A stretch of DNA of 64,000 nucleotides from Paracentrotus lividus (lineage: Eukaryota; Echinodermata; Echinoidea; Camarodonta; Echinidae): contig CALNVZ010003433.1 in the NCBI GenBank assembly GCA_940671915.1, forward strand, positions 25,119,238 through 25,183,237, written 5' to 3'. The notes beneath the pieces were generated by a model, which saw only the letters and a program-made list of their open reading frames with translations, was not told the DNA's origin and searched no databases. Below, one piece after another: positions 9,516 to 36,400 of the stretch. The stretch's first letter is position 1. The number at the start of each line of letters is the position of its first letter. The translations under genes and the position numbers were made by a program.

Positions 9516-12500
9516 TATTTAAAAGAACTTTCTAAATTGGCATGTATTGTCCACTGACCCTTTTTGCCTAATGGTCCTGTTTGCAGTAAAAGATCTAGAA
9601 CGTTTGATTTTCTTTCGTGCGTTAAGTTGTAAAGCTAAAAGTAAAGGGAATTGTAGGTGATACATTTACCAGCCTTCTCCATATTTTGATCAGTGTCTTT
9701 TCCCTGTGTTCTCCAGGGCCTAATTAAGATTTAGCGCTTGTCAACACACGTATGTCCTCTTATAGATTTATAAAGGTATCGCTTAATTTTCAGCTATGAG
9801 CATTAAAACGAAATTTTGTGGAGGGTCGACCAAACTGAAATAGCGCCTGTAATGTCGAAAGTCCTTATACTTAAACCTCATTTTGCACAGGGCAGTCCGA
9901 CTCATTGATTGGGTCGAGCAGTTTCCTCAGTCTCGGCGAAACGAACGTGTGACACGGGGCACGTGAGCAGAAACTAACACAGGTACTTATAGTTATATCC
10001 TACCAAACAGAAACGAGTTCCTTGAATGAAGAACAGACGCAACGTAATATTAAAAGTAGTGGAAGAATAATCAAAGTCGCATAATGCTAGTATTGAGAAA
10101 CAAGTGTTTGAATCTTTTAATGTCTGGGGGAAAATATATTTTTTTAACAAAAAGAGACAATCTGAATAGTGAGAGGTAAAAAGGAAAAATATGAAATTTG
10201 TGTACAAAACGAATAAAGAGTTGTCCATAAAATCAGCTACTTTGAAACAATTTTTCAAATTTGAGGATCCCCGCAGAAAAATTACCTTTTAACGAGACCA
10301 TTTAAACTTCCAAAACTCTTTTCTTCTATAATTGATTCTTATAAGCCCATTTCCTGCCTTTAGAAAGAGATCTTCGTACCATGATGATAAATTTGAAAAA
10401 AAGATTTGAAGCGGTAATAGTGCCGTGATTTAGTTTGTTATTGCGAACACATTTCCGTAGGCTTTCGTACATGTATGCCTCAAAATATGAAAATATATCG
10501 ATTCCCTTGTGTCAAAGCATTATTTCCTTTGACATAACTATTATTGATAACGTAGGCTAATGGATATTGGCTAGTAATTCATTAAATAGATGATAATTTG
10601 ATATAGTTTGATCCGCTGAGGGATGAATCAAATAAAAGCAAAATTGAACTCGAGTGCTGAAAGCTTTCACCTTACGTCGACAGATGCATGCCTCCAAAAG
10701 GAATCTAGTATTATTTTCTGGTAAAGTATAATTTTGTGCAGCAAAGCATGTTGGGGCCTCAAAGCTCAAATAAAGCCTTGACCATGTTACAAAAATCCCT
10801 TCAATCAAAATTGTAATTGGATTCGAGTTTGTTCTATTTAAATCAGCTAACAAAAAGTAAAAAAATAAAAAATAAAAATAAAAAATCTACAATTCAGAAT
10901 CAAATTTATTGGGACGTGTAAACAGGATGCGGACATTACAACTCACAAAAACACATAAGGCAATATTTAGTATTCACAATAAAGATCATTTTATTTCTTC
11001 CCATGGCAAGTCAATGAACAGTGTTTAAAATACAAGATCAGTCTCCATGACAATCTAAAATCAAACATTCAGCGCTTCCTTATAGTCGGTACTATCATGT
11101 TCATAAAAAACACATTTATATCCCCTTGATCTATACTTATACCTTCGCCACAACAGTGATACTGACTTCTAAACCACTGTCCATTCACAGTGGTTTTCTT
11201 TTCAGGTTTGAAGTCATCTCACTGGTGTAAACCGGCTTTTAGATAAAAAATTAAACCAAGCTAAATAATCAAAGCTAAAACTCAAATTAAAATCACATAT
11301 TCTTACTATTTTACTAATAAAAAAAAAGACCTCAGCCTCACTAGCTCTAGAAAAAAAATTGTTTCACATACGATGCAATGATTAGATTGCAGAAAGATCG
11401 GCAAATTTATGGAGAAAATATTGAAGAAAATATGATAAATACAATGACAATGTAATTTTGGCATATTTATTGCCTAGTCATAGATCAAACAAAAATTTAT
11501 ATTGAAAGAAAGAAATAAGAGGATTGGGCCGTAAGCATAAACAAGTAATTACATTTCTAGGATTGTATTCATGAATTTAATTTTGAACTTGATTCAGTTC
11601 ATTTCAATATTCGCTTTGTTTCCAACTGATTGAAATACAAAACAATTACAAACAATAAGCAAAATATCACGATCATAATGATAAGAAAATGCATAAACAA
11701 AATTCTAGTAAGAACAATTGCTTGATTCTGTATGGTCAAATGTTTCAAGCTCTCTACCCAAAATGTATAGTCAACAAAAAAGGAAGCTGCATTGCGAAAC
11801 AGCAGCAAAGTAGTTTCCAATGTTACCAATTTATGTTGCATGGTTTTCAAAGTCGACAAAATTACGGTACCTTACTTCTTTGGACAACAGTGGGTCAGCC
11901 TCGTATTGCTTGAACTTTCAATACAAAAATAATTTTGAAGTCATACACTATTAAACCTTTATATTTATTATTACAAGGGTGCATATGTGATGGACAAATA
12001 AACAACTACAAGAAAATTATTTTGAGATATCCTGCCAAATAAATCCTGCCAAATAAAAAACATGCAACCCATTAAAAATGCAACTAAAACTTCGGAATCA
12101 ACTTCGGATCTTATTTTTTTTTAAATCGCACCTTTAACGACATAGAAAAAAAATCTGAAAATCAAACTGTGTTCAAACCGACAGAAGAGTTAGTCATAAA
12201 ATGCTACAAATAAAAAAAAGAGGCAGTTTTGTATTGTATTTTGATAAACCCTTTGATATTTCAATTGCTTCTCTAATTTCAATGTTTCCTGTAAGATTTA
12301 TTCTCTCCTTGGGTTTTTGGCTTTCTTTAAATATGGCTTTGTTTCCAGTTGATAAGTCTGATTTATTTTATTCTACCTCATACCTGCCAGTGAGATGGAA
12401 TCCTGACAATGATACAATGACGTCAATACAAATTATTCAACCGGAATGCAAAACATTCCTACTGTTTTTTTTCAATCATTACATAAATTATTACATCGAA

Positions 12501-12540
12501 GTTATTTCGACAGTTCTGGAAAAAAAAATACATCCAGGGT
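9516..12540. other. gene-free stretch
   Basis: No coding exon or RNA gene that I can support. It contains an A/T-rich low-complexity run near 10859-10890 and a short hairpin (AAACCACTG ... CAGTGGTTT) near 11171-11196. Confidence 0.45.
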
Positions 12541-13633
12541 ACATGCAGGTAATATGGGCCCCCTAAGCTCATTTGCCTAATTTGCATAAAATTACGAAAT
12601 GATACACAGTCTAATCTGTGCTTTATCTGAATCAATAACTACTGCTCTAACTTTTATTGTGAAGAAAAACAATTATCACCAACCCCCCTGTCTGCAATAC
12701 CAATTTCCAGTAGTATCGAGAAGAATTCGTTTCAGACGTATCTATATACCTCTACAAATGCCATATTACCTGCCATGTGCGGTATTGCGGCACATACTTT
12801 AATGTATGTTAAAAACTTACAATGACCCTACCGATGTCTGGAATTTGCTTAAAATGTGATTGAAAAATCATTAACTTTAAGAATCAATTTAAATTAATAG
12901 ACCCTTAAGGTAAAATCCTTTGACTATACATTTCATGTATATGTAATTTATGTATATTTTCTCCTTTTTTAATACTATTAATATGCATTTCATTTATACA
13001 AGTCAATACAGGCTACAATAAGGTTTATTCTTTATATTAGTCATTATACTTGTGAATATACCCCAAAATCGTAGCAAATGAATATGCCTCATCCAATATT
13101 AAGTATCAGAATCATTTCCGCCATTTTGGACCTGTCCATTGTACCCGCGACTAATATTGGATTGTGATCAGCGAATGCATTCAAGCACTTGCCACATTGC
13201 ACCCCTTTACTTAAAAACAAATTGACTTGTACACGCTACGTAATGATGCAATGAAACTTCATAAGCTTACCTAGATATAGTATTACAGAAAACAGATTGA
13301 CGGTACCCTACTCATAACACTTTCTTTCAGCCATCCAGCAATGCTGTTGAAATATCCAGAATTTTTACAGTCAGCGGAGTATAAAAAATGCCGTAAGTCC
13401 TTTTGACCTACCTGTTGGTTTTCAGCATAGTTCTTCTCAGAGAAAATTTCGGGCATCGATGGCTCTCACGACGATATTTTGGCTCGTCATTCACACAAGT
13501 TGTCTTAATGCAATGAACCCATTCAGCATCTTATGGATGCTCAGCCACCCGGTCACCGGTCACGCAGGATCGACGGTCACGACATGATTTGCTTCAGTGC
13601 CATATTACCTGCTGCGCCATATTACCTGCATGT
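12541..13633. mobile_element. 1.09-kb non-autonomous DNA transposon
   Basis: Terminal inverted repeats ACATGCAGGTAATATGG (12541-12557) and CCATATTACCTGCATGT (13617-13633) are perfect over 17 bp; AGGGTA / TACCCT just outside may extend them. CCATATTACCTGC recurs inside at 12761 and 13600, like a subterminal binding site. No transposase frame is visible. Confidence 0.7.
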
Positions 13634-16600
13634 TTACCCTACATAATTTGCTAACTAACATTTATCAGCTTTATTGATTGAAATAGAAAGCCACTTTGGA
13701 TTATAGGCAAGTAAAACAAAGTCAAATAAATATAACCAAGCATATCCGCTGTAATGCCTATAACTAGGCCCTATTCTTAGGTAGTGCAACATCTGTGAAC
13801 ACAATACAGCGAAAGCGCGCTCGGATATTATAAACTAATAAAGGGCATACGATATTCAGAGGTTTACAAGATATATGCGTTTTTAATATATTTTACTTTG
13901 CTCACCCATACAAATTAACGCCGCTAAGAGCTGCGGTATCGACGGAGTTATTGGTAAAACAAGAGCATAGTGACCCAACGCATAAGATTCATGATATAGC
14001 TTCTAAAGGACTCATCCGGGCTGGAGTTTGCATTATAAGAAAAATAATCAGTTAAAATCGAAAAGGCACTAATACTGAAAATTTCATCAAAAATCGGCAT
14101 ATGAAATAGCCAAAGTTATGAATTTTCTTCAGAGTTTTGAAATTTTTTAGTGAAATCGAGTCTTCAAAATTGGCAAACTGAATGATGCTCATCCCCATAC
14201 TTATCTTGTTTTTAATTGTCATCGAAATACCAATTATCAAGATTCTGCCCCAAAGACATAAAAACCATCGGATTAATCCTAGTGGAAGTCAAGTCACAAA
14301 GTGCTTTTCTTATTCAGTATGAGGGACAGATTTTCTGTATACGCAATATATTGAAAAAAAATGAGATAAATAGGATTCTCAATAATAAAATACACAAGAA
14401 CATTCCAGTAGGGACCTGCTGAACTGATCATCAGTTTGCTGCATTTGAATAATTCAAAACATCAATATTGAGACAATTGCAATGATACTGTGTTTACAAA
14501 AAAAAAAGTGCAACTAACGCTAAAGAAATATGCATAATGTGGTATTATTTCTTCCGATTTGTATGTGAACATTTCCTGTGTTTGGCTTGCATGAATTGTT
14601 TCTAATTTACGAAAACTCTTTACATATGTCAGCTCCGAACTCTCCCCCTTGCAATTGGCCATTGTCATACTGAAAGAGTTCTCGAAATGTCCCTTCCTGC
14701 TCCTAAAGCTGGGATATAGTTTTGGTGAACCTTTAAATATAATCTTTAAACATTTTTAATTTACTTTTGGAAAGAATGAAAGATCATAATGATGAAACCA
14801 ATATCACTTGAAAAAAATTACAATAAAATAAAAATTAAAAAAAAAAAAAAAAACATACACAAAAATCTATGCTTGTTATATGACTTTTGACACGATATGA
14901 AACATTTTATAAACCTTTTTTTTATCCTTTCCTTTTGACCGTCGCTTACGACGATACAATCGACGTGGGTTTGAGACTAGTCTTAGACAAGTTTTAAACG
15001 GGTTTAAAACTTGTTGCAAAGAAGTCTCCGCGACGTCTCGACGAGTGGCGGAAAAATCGAACGTGTTCATATCTTTTTGAGATTTTTCCCGTCTCGGAGC
15101 CGTCTGCCCAAGTGAGATACCACCTTTATAGGCATGTCAAGCGTCTTTGGTTTGGAATAAGAGAATTGCCTCTTTAACCACAGGGCATGATATCTGGTGT
15201 TGGACGGTTTGAATTGTATCCTCGTCAAGCGAAAAATACAGTGCAATTCTTTGTATTGTTTGTTTCCCGTAAATGGAAGAAATATACAGTTTTTATTGTT
15301 TAAAAAGACCTAGTAGGATATTTACCTTGCATGGATGTTATCATGATTGTACCAATACAATATCATTGAGTGAGAGAAAGAGAGAGAGATGAGGAGCAAA
15401 TGATGGCATATTGGGGGGGGATATCACTGACAATCTACGGCTGCCTATGTTTAACAAATATTATTTGAATGCATCATGATGACGCATATGATTGCTATAT
15501 TGCATAATAAATTAACAATATACGAAAGAAACGAATCATGTGATATCGCTTTGAATATTATTGAGTAAAGTGAATATAGCCATTCTTATTTTTATAAAAT
15601 ATATCTCATAATCGCTATATACACTCAAAATATTTTCATTATTTACATATTTACATGAAATGTAATAGTAACACATTCTGTTTATATCATAAATACACAC
15701 TATTTAAATGGAAAGTGGGTGATACCACATTGTATATTCAAAATAAAATATATTTAATTCCACATAATTTCCTGATGGGTGTACCCAATTCGAAAATGCA
15801 AACAGTTTAAACGAAAAAAATAAAAATAATAGCTTTGTGAAACGTAGTAGGTCGCACTAGCTTCGCAGTATTTTGCTTGATGTGAAACGCTCCAAGACCA
15901 AGTTTTAATCAAACAATCAATTAATCAATAAATAACCTTTGAGCTTTTGCCGATGCTCACCTTTTAAAAAGAACGCCAAGCAAGCGACCAATCTGTGTAC
16001 TTGTAACTTTGTACAAGCGTGAAATGAATTGCAAAAGCCCAGTGTAATCTTAAGACATGGACGCTATTCAAATCATCCTGACTTTTTCTTCAAGCTAGAT
16101 TACAAACTAAGAGAGTATAATAGGCGATCTTAAAAACAAAATAAAAACGGTATTGCATAACCTGTCAAAGATTATTTTCTCTGAAATTGAATGTGGCTCA
16201 ATAATTACTGGGTCAAAAACCTTTCTCTTGACCGACCTACACAATTTTTCAGAGAAAAGACGGTGGAGAAATGTTTTCGTTTCCGATTCTCAAGACAGGT
16301 TATCTCTCTGCACAAGAAGCGATTCTTGCTTTATATTTCAAATATCTTTAGGATCTAATGTTCGAATAATGACACTTAAATTGACCTTTTACGAAGTTCT
16401 TCTTCTCCAAAAACAAATCATCATGAATGAATAAACGCTGGAAGACTATTCGTATGGATCGCACTAAAAAGAAATATTGCGAAAAGTGCTATAACTTCAA
16501 AGTGCTTAACTTCTTATAATGCATAATAAGCGTTTCTGCTTTCCTCACTTTCTAATTCAGCACGTCCTAAGAAACTCAAGCTAGCCAGACGGTACAAATA

Positions 16601-18342
16601 TATTATTAACACATATTTTGAATGCTTCAACGGTGCAACGGCGAAGATATGATCCAGTTAAAATATGTCCGACAGGGCATTTATAGGGCACTATTTTGGC
16701 ATCGATGGAGCGAGTAGGCCATAGGAGCAAGCAGATAACGTTCCGAATGGCGCTTACCGATTTCCTTCGTCTCCGAAACACCGAAGAATGCCGATGGTAC
16801 TACTTTCGCTTTACATCGTCATGTTAATGAACTATAGCCATATACAACCCAAAATGATAAGTGCTTTGTGCACGTCACAATTTTGTCGTTGCTATCATTG
16901 CAAAGTTTTGGAAAAAGTTTTGCTAATAGTAGAAGTCAAAATGCCAGAGCCGTACCGTATGTCGTGATGGACAAACTTTAAAGTACCTCATTAAAAAAAA
17001 AATGTTGTTTCACCGTGATGACCCAATCCAGTTTAGAATTTAAGTCGTTCATCGTTGTGCACTTAAGGGACCTCAAAACGTGCATTTGATAATGCATCAG
17101 ACAAAAATAGTGCAATATGCTTTGTAAAAATAAATATATTTCTATGATATATGATATGTTGTTCAAAATTAATATTGCTATTTTCACCTTCTACTGAAAA
17201 ATTATTTATACACTGTTTTTCGAGTGAGCTGTCCCAATCTTTGTATGACGAGGTAAGATGCTTCTACATATGATAGGATGTTCCATTCTCAGCAAATAGG
17301 GATGGAATCGTTGTATTTCCAAGAATGTGTAAGAAAATTAGTCTATGACATAATTGTCACAACTTGACATTTTTTACATCTCATATTAGATTAAAAATAA
17401 GCATTTATTTACAGAATATATTTAATTTGGTGTGTCCATTCGTATATACATTTCGACATGCCTTTTCAATAAAATAGTAGGCCTTATCTTATATTCAGCC
17501 GTCTTCCAAATTACAACATTTGAACTATTGAAATATTATCACATATTCTCTTTGGTAATTCAAATATATTAAATAAATTATCGCATATTCATTAAAAAAA
17601 GAAAGAAAAATATGTGGTAGCAGAATGGCTTGTGTTTGCACATTTAGTTTCTATGCATACAACAATACCAATAAATTGGAAAAGCCATCCACGTGCGTCA
17701 AAGCCTTCCATAACAGCCGACGAAAATAATATTGCATTCGAAGATCTCGCTTTTTTTGTAAACTATTGGCTCGTGCGACCGAAAAATTAAATCGGGACGA
17801 CACCAGCGATATTTGTGTGATAGTAGAAAGAAAACAAAAACGTAACGATAATTGTTTTCATCGATACATTGGTTGCTCATTGGAAGTTGACTCAGCCTGT
17901 TTCACCTATATCTCCTTGATCCTGCAACCATTTCATCTCAAGTCATTTTTAAAGTTACGTCAAAGGAAGTTTTTCGGCCTCTTTCAGCATGTTAAAATAT
18001 TGCATAACGATCCTTATGCATCGGGTAAAGAATGTATTCTAAATCTTTGACCCCTCCATTTTTTCTGCATTTCAAGTCCTTATACAGCCGATTGAATGCT
18101 GTTCAATAAAAAGGGCACTACTGCCAATTTTCCTCTTCCTAGGGAAATTTCCTGAAAGAGAAGAATTTCCCGCACCTCCAAGCATACGGACAGACGGGGT
18201 GAGTATCCCACTGAAGCTGACCTTAATCATCTGGAAATCCTCATACACATTTGTCTTATTTTCATCTCATTATCTCCCTAATTAAAATGAACAATACATA
18301 TTTAAATATGTTTGTCTTTGTCTCAAAGACTGGAAACATAGG
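13634..18342. other. gene-free stretch downstream of the STAC gene
   Basis: AT-rich sequence with short random frames and A-runs (for example 14838-14853). A GAGACG-rich dispersed repeat lies at about 14936-15125. The segment next to 18343 is presumably the 3' untranslated region of the STAC gene, but I could not fix its poly(A) site. Confidence 0.45.
14936..15125. repeat. dispersed GAGACG-rich repeat, copy 1
   Basis: Contains GTCTCCGCGACGTCTCGACG and the core GGAAAAATCGAACGTG, and ends near AAGTGAGATACC. Related copies are at 36596-36790, 50380-50610 and 55845-55975, with a weaker one near 18771-18840. Confidence 0.55.
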
Positions 18343-32448
<14,106 letters not shown>

Positions 32449-32449
<1 letters not shown>

Positions 32450-32508
32450 CACAGCGTGACCATATGCTTTAAACGAGTTTTAAACCAGTCTGGTGAGAAT
32501 AGGAGAAG
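32449..32508 (-). other. upstream part of the C1 exon: F-BAR frame end or STAC 5' leader
   Basis: A strong acceptor (TTTTTTAATTACAG) at 32509-32510 defines an exon that continues into STAC exon 1. Entered in phase 0 from the last F-BAR exon, it reads LLLFSPDWFKTRLKHMVTL and stops at TGA (32451-32449), which overlaps the STAC ATG (32449-32447) by one base. The STAC frame has an in-frame TAA upstream in this leader, so entry at this acceptor cannot fuse the two frames. Confidence 0.6.
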
Positions 32509-32665
32509 CTGTAATTAAAAAACGAAATGAGATTAATATCCCTTGACATAAAAAAAATAAAATAAAAAAATAATGGGCATGAAAAATATGACAAACCTAA
32601 AAGAAAAACAAACATAGAGGTTGAATGATATATTCTAATGAAAGAGTTTCAATAAGCAGTCATTA

Positions 32666-33021
32666 AGGAGACCGGGGACAATAATAACACGGGGAATTGT
32701 AACAGAGGCTACCATCCCAAGCAGAAACACGCTAAAAACTTAACTTGTGTACAGAGAATGTACATTTCATCGCTCCACATGCTGTTTGAGTGTAAACAGA
32801 TTTAACGGTTCGTTTTCTTTTAACAGCCAAAAAAAAAAAAAATCTTTTCACACTAACCAATGTTTTCTTCTGGACAAATATGTGGTTGAGAGCTAGGCTG
32901 TCTTTTTTTTTTTTTTAGAATTATATTTCGTTTTACTTAGTTTTAAGCAAGTATTTAGCTAAAGTATATTAAAGTTGATAAGTTAAATTTGGAAAAAGTG
33001 TTACAATTGTCCCGGTCTCCC
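32666..33021. mobile_element. short GGAGACCGGG-family DNA transposon
   Basis: Ends GGAGACCGGGGACAAT and ATTGTCCCGGTCTCC are inverted repeats just inside TA dinucleotides. The left end resembles the left end of the 4687-5537 element (GAGACCGGG...AACACGGG...GTAACAG), so both belong to one family. About 356 bp, no coding potential. Confidence 0.75.
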
Positions 33022-33222
33022 TAGGTTTTTAGTAACTAATGCCCCCCCCCAAAAAAAAAAAAAAAAAAAAAACCCTAGTTGCTGTATACATGTATATAAA
33101 AATCCCGGTTAGGCCTAATCAGCAAGCGCGGTAATCAATTAAATTAAAATTAATTAAAATTTTAAATACTGAAGAGGAAAAGCAAGAAGGATTTGACACT
33201 ACTTTTGCCAACCAAACGTTTT

Positions 33223-33400
33223 ACCGAGTGCAGTAAAAAAAAAAAAACAAACAAACAAACAAACAAATAAAAAACTGAACACCTAGAAAATTTTCATTAC
33301 AAAGAAAATTAATTCATGAAATCCAGATTATTATACATATTTTGAACAAGTAATTCCACCCGCAGTTTACGTTCGGATAAACATTGTTTGTGAAATTTAA
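33223..33400. repeat. diverged fragment of the 28688-29531 fold-back family
   Basis: Follows the left arm of that element in order: CCGAGTG, an A-run, AACACCTAGAAAA, then GTAATTCCACCCGCA matching the arm's GTAACTCCTCCCGCA. Only one arm is recognisable. Confidence 0.6.
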
Positions 33401-33443
33401 AACTCCTCATTTCAATTATTCATCCCATTACGTATTTACACAC

Positions 33444-36400
33444 CTGAGCTCTCTTGCAGGCTAAATTCGTTTCATTCATCCTGTTGTCATTGCGTAGCTT
33501 ATGGATCTCCAGTAACGTTTCATGTGCTTTACTCGACTGATTTGACTTGATGCTATTAGAATAATAAAATACCAGTAAAAAGATAATGATAAATATAATT
33601 TATTTGACGTCCTCATTGACAGAGTGCAATATTTGTACAATAACTGAAATAGATACATGTAGTGAAAGAGGCATTTAACAAAATTTATGTCAGAATAGTT
33701 GTGGCGGCCAACTATCCCGCAGTATCTTAGCTTAAGTTTTGTATCATGAAGCCCTGTCCTTTTAAACTACGTTTCCAGAGATCTCTATGGAATCATCGTC
33801 AGTCGATGTTAACACAAACTTTAAGTACAATGTATATAAGTCTCGATTAGAAACATACCAAAAATAAAGCTCCTCTGCAAATAAATATTTCAAGTTATAG
33901 CAATGAGATATAACTGAATTTTAATTTCATAGCATTATAATTTAAATGTGACATTTTTTTACTTGTACCTTTCATTAAATGTTACTTTTTTTTTACTCGT
34001 ACCTTTCATATTGCCTCTTTAACCTATTGGTTTGGTCTTTGACCACGTTGATCTCTGTCTCCAAGCCTTGAATCTGAAAATGGGAAAGGAATGATAAGAA
34101 CATTGTTATGTATACTCGTAAAGATTGATTGCCAAAATTATGTATCACTCACTGTTCAGCAAGTACGGTGTCAAATTAGTATTATTATTCTTTAAATATC
34201 CTATATCATTCATTCAAACATGAACGTATATGTTTTATTGACAAACATTACACCATACATTAAGAACCGCAAGAAACTACTGACCTATTGTGCTGGTTAT
34301 CAAAAGGTTGCGAATAAGTTGTGAATCAGTTCTTTTCATATAGTGTTTTTGGCCGATTTCATCTGATCTATATAACTTGGACTCTTTCTATTTAAATGCA
34401 ATACCTCGAATAATTTCATCATTGCGTTACATTGCATCAAATCATATATTTAAAACTTGTGTATAACGAACAGTTACCTCCTTGGAGAGTAAATCATATT
34501 TATCTTTAAGGAGGCCCTCAGTGGCTGAGTTGAGCACCAATTTATTTTGAGCGAAGTCCTGTTGAAAGAATAAGTAGAGGGGTTAAGGATCCAATAAGCA
34601 AAGATATGATCCATACTGAATAAATCTAAAATACATAATAGGCCATCATTTGTTATTTAATTTTTATGTTAAATAAAAAAGTAAAGGGTCTGAAAACAAT
34701 ACGAATGCTAAGCTAGGTAAAGCATGCACATTCGTATTTGGCTCTTGGGTATACAGGAACAGGGTTCTGTATTCAAACTATCAGAATATACCGGGAAAAT
34801 AATACCAGCGGGTTGAGCTTCTCTCAGAAGCTCTCTTTTATTTCTTTCTTTATTTATTCATTATTTTTGTATTTCTTTTTTTGTAAAGTAGCGTCTTTCT
34901 GCAGCTGACTATATGCTACTTTAACTACACATACCTCCCTAGATAAGAGTAACATTATGGATGATATGTCTAACGATGGAGCTTAATATTTGAGCCTGGT
35001 CAGTTAAGAGTGAGCACAGGGGTGAAAATGTCATATTAAGATTAGGGGATGAAAGTATTTTCAGGATTTAGACTAACATCTCAAGTTGTTAAATTATGAT
35101 TGTCAGAGACATGTAATGATGAGAAGACCTTGAAATATATTATTTTTCTACGGGGGTGCCTAAAAATAATGTCACGGACGGACATTTTTCAGTAAAAGTA
35201 AATAAGTCTCAGTTCAATATCTACACAACTTTTTTTTTTCTTTACTGATACAGAGAGGTTGAAAGTATTTTCTAAACAAAACAAGAAAACAATAGAAATT
35301 ATAAACTGGGGAAATAATTGTGTGCGATAAATTTAAACATTTTGATAAAAAAATGTCCGTCCGTGACAAAAAACAGAACAAAAGTATTTTTTCCCTATGT
35401 TATTGCTTGTTTGAAATTAAAATCATGCAAAGCTATCTCCCCATTATAAGACCTTTGCTATGTATGAATGATACTTTTATCAATTGTGATGCATTTATTT
35501 CATATGAATTTGATTGTCCGTGACATTTTTTGTCACGGACGGACAAATCAGTACTTAAATCCAATATGCTGCACTAGTTTTAGGTGAAATTAATTATTTT
35601 CAATTACTCCAGGTAATTATCTTGGGGGGGGGGGGGGTAAGGTGTTAATTTTTTTTTGACCTACGGCCATCAAAAGGTCACCATGTATCAACTATAGGGG
35701 TACGGTTGGGGTCAAACGGTCCGCTCGTCTATTTTTTTACTCCGCTTTTTTTTTTCTTCTTCTTTTTTTCTTTTTTTTGCGGGGGGGGGGGGCGGGCCCG
35801 TCGCCCCCCTGTACATGTATGCAGGAGCAAATCCAGGATTTCCCAATTATTTTTAAAGACTAGATTTTGGACATCCCAAAGTTTTGCATGATACGCCTGT
35901 CAAGCAAAAATGTACACTAAAAATGTTTACTGCTCTCGGGGAGGGGGTGGGGTGGCAGATTAAAACAAACAAAAAAACCTTCGCCCGTCCAATATGTCAT
36001 CCTTATTTTTAAAAAATATATATATATTGGGCAAGGCTATACAATGTTGAATTGCATTACCGTAGAAATATTCTTTGACGGAAAAGTTGATTTCTGCAAC
36101 AGTTTCCCTATGATGTCCGTCCGTGACAACCAAATGTCCGTCCGTGACACTGAAAATGTCCGTCCGTGACAAAATGTTTTTAGCTGTCAATCAAAAACTG
36201 GAGCTTTTATCAAAATGATTTTTACGCGGCAGCGAAGTAAAATTACTTGGTTATTGTATAATATGTTATTTTCTTAACATTGGCAATTATTTTAGATAGA
36301 AATGCCAAAAGAGTCAGGAGAAGTCAGGAAACCCATTTCTATCCCGTCCGTCCTTGACATTGATCATTTAAAGGATTCTATTCTTAGCATGTATCCATGG

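Noticed and set aside
16153-16434. 93-aa frame and weak inverted ends (ATAACCTGTC)
   Set aside because: No domain; the inverted ends are only about 10 bp and could be chance.
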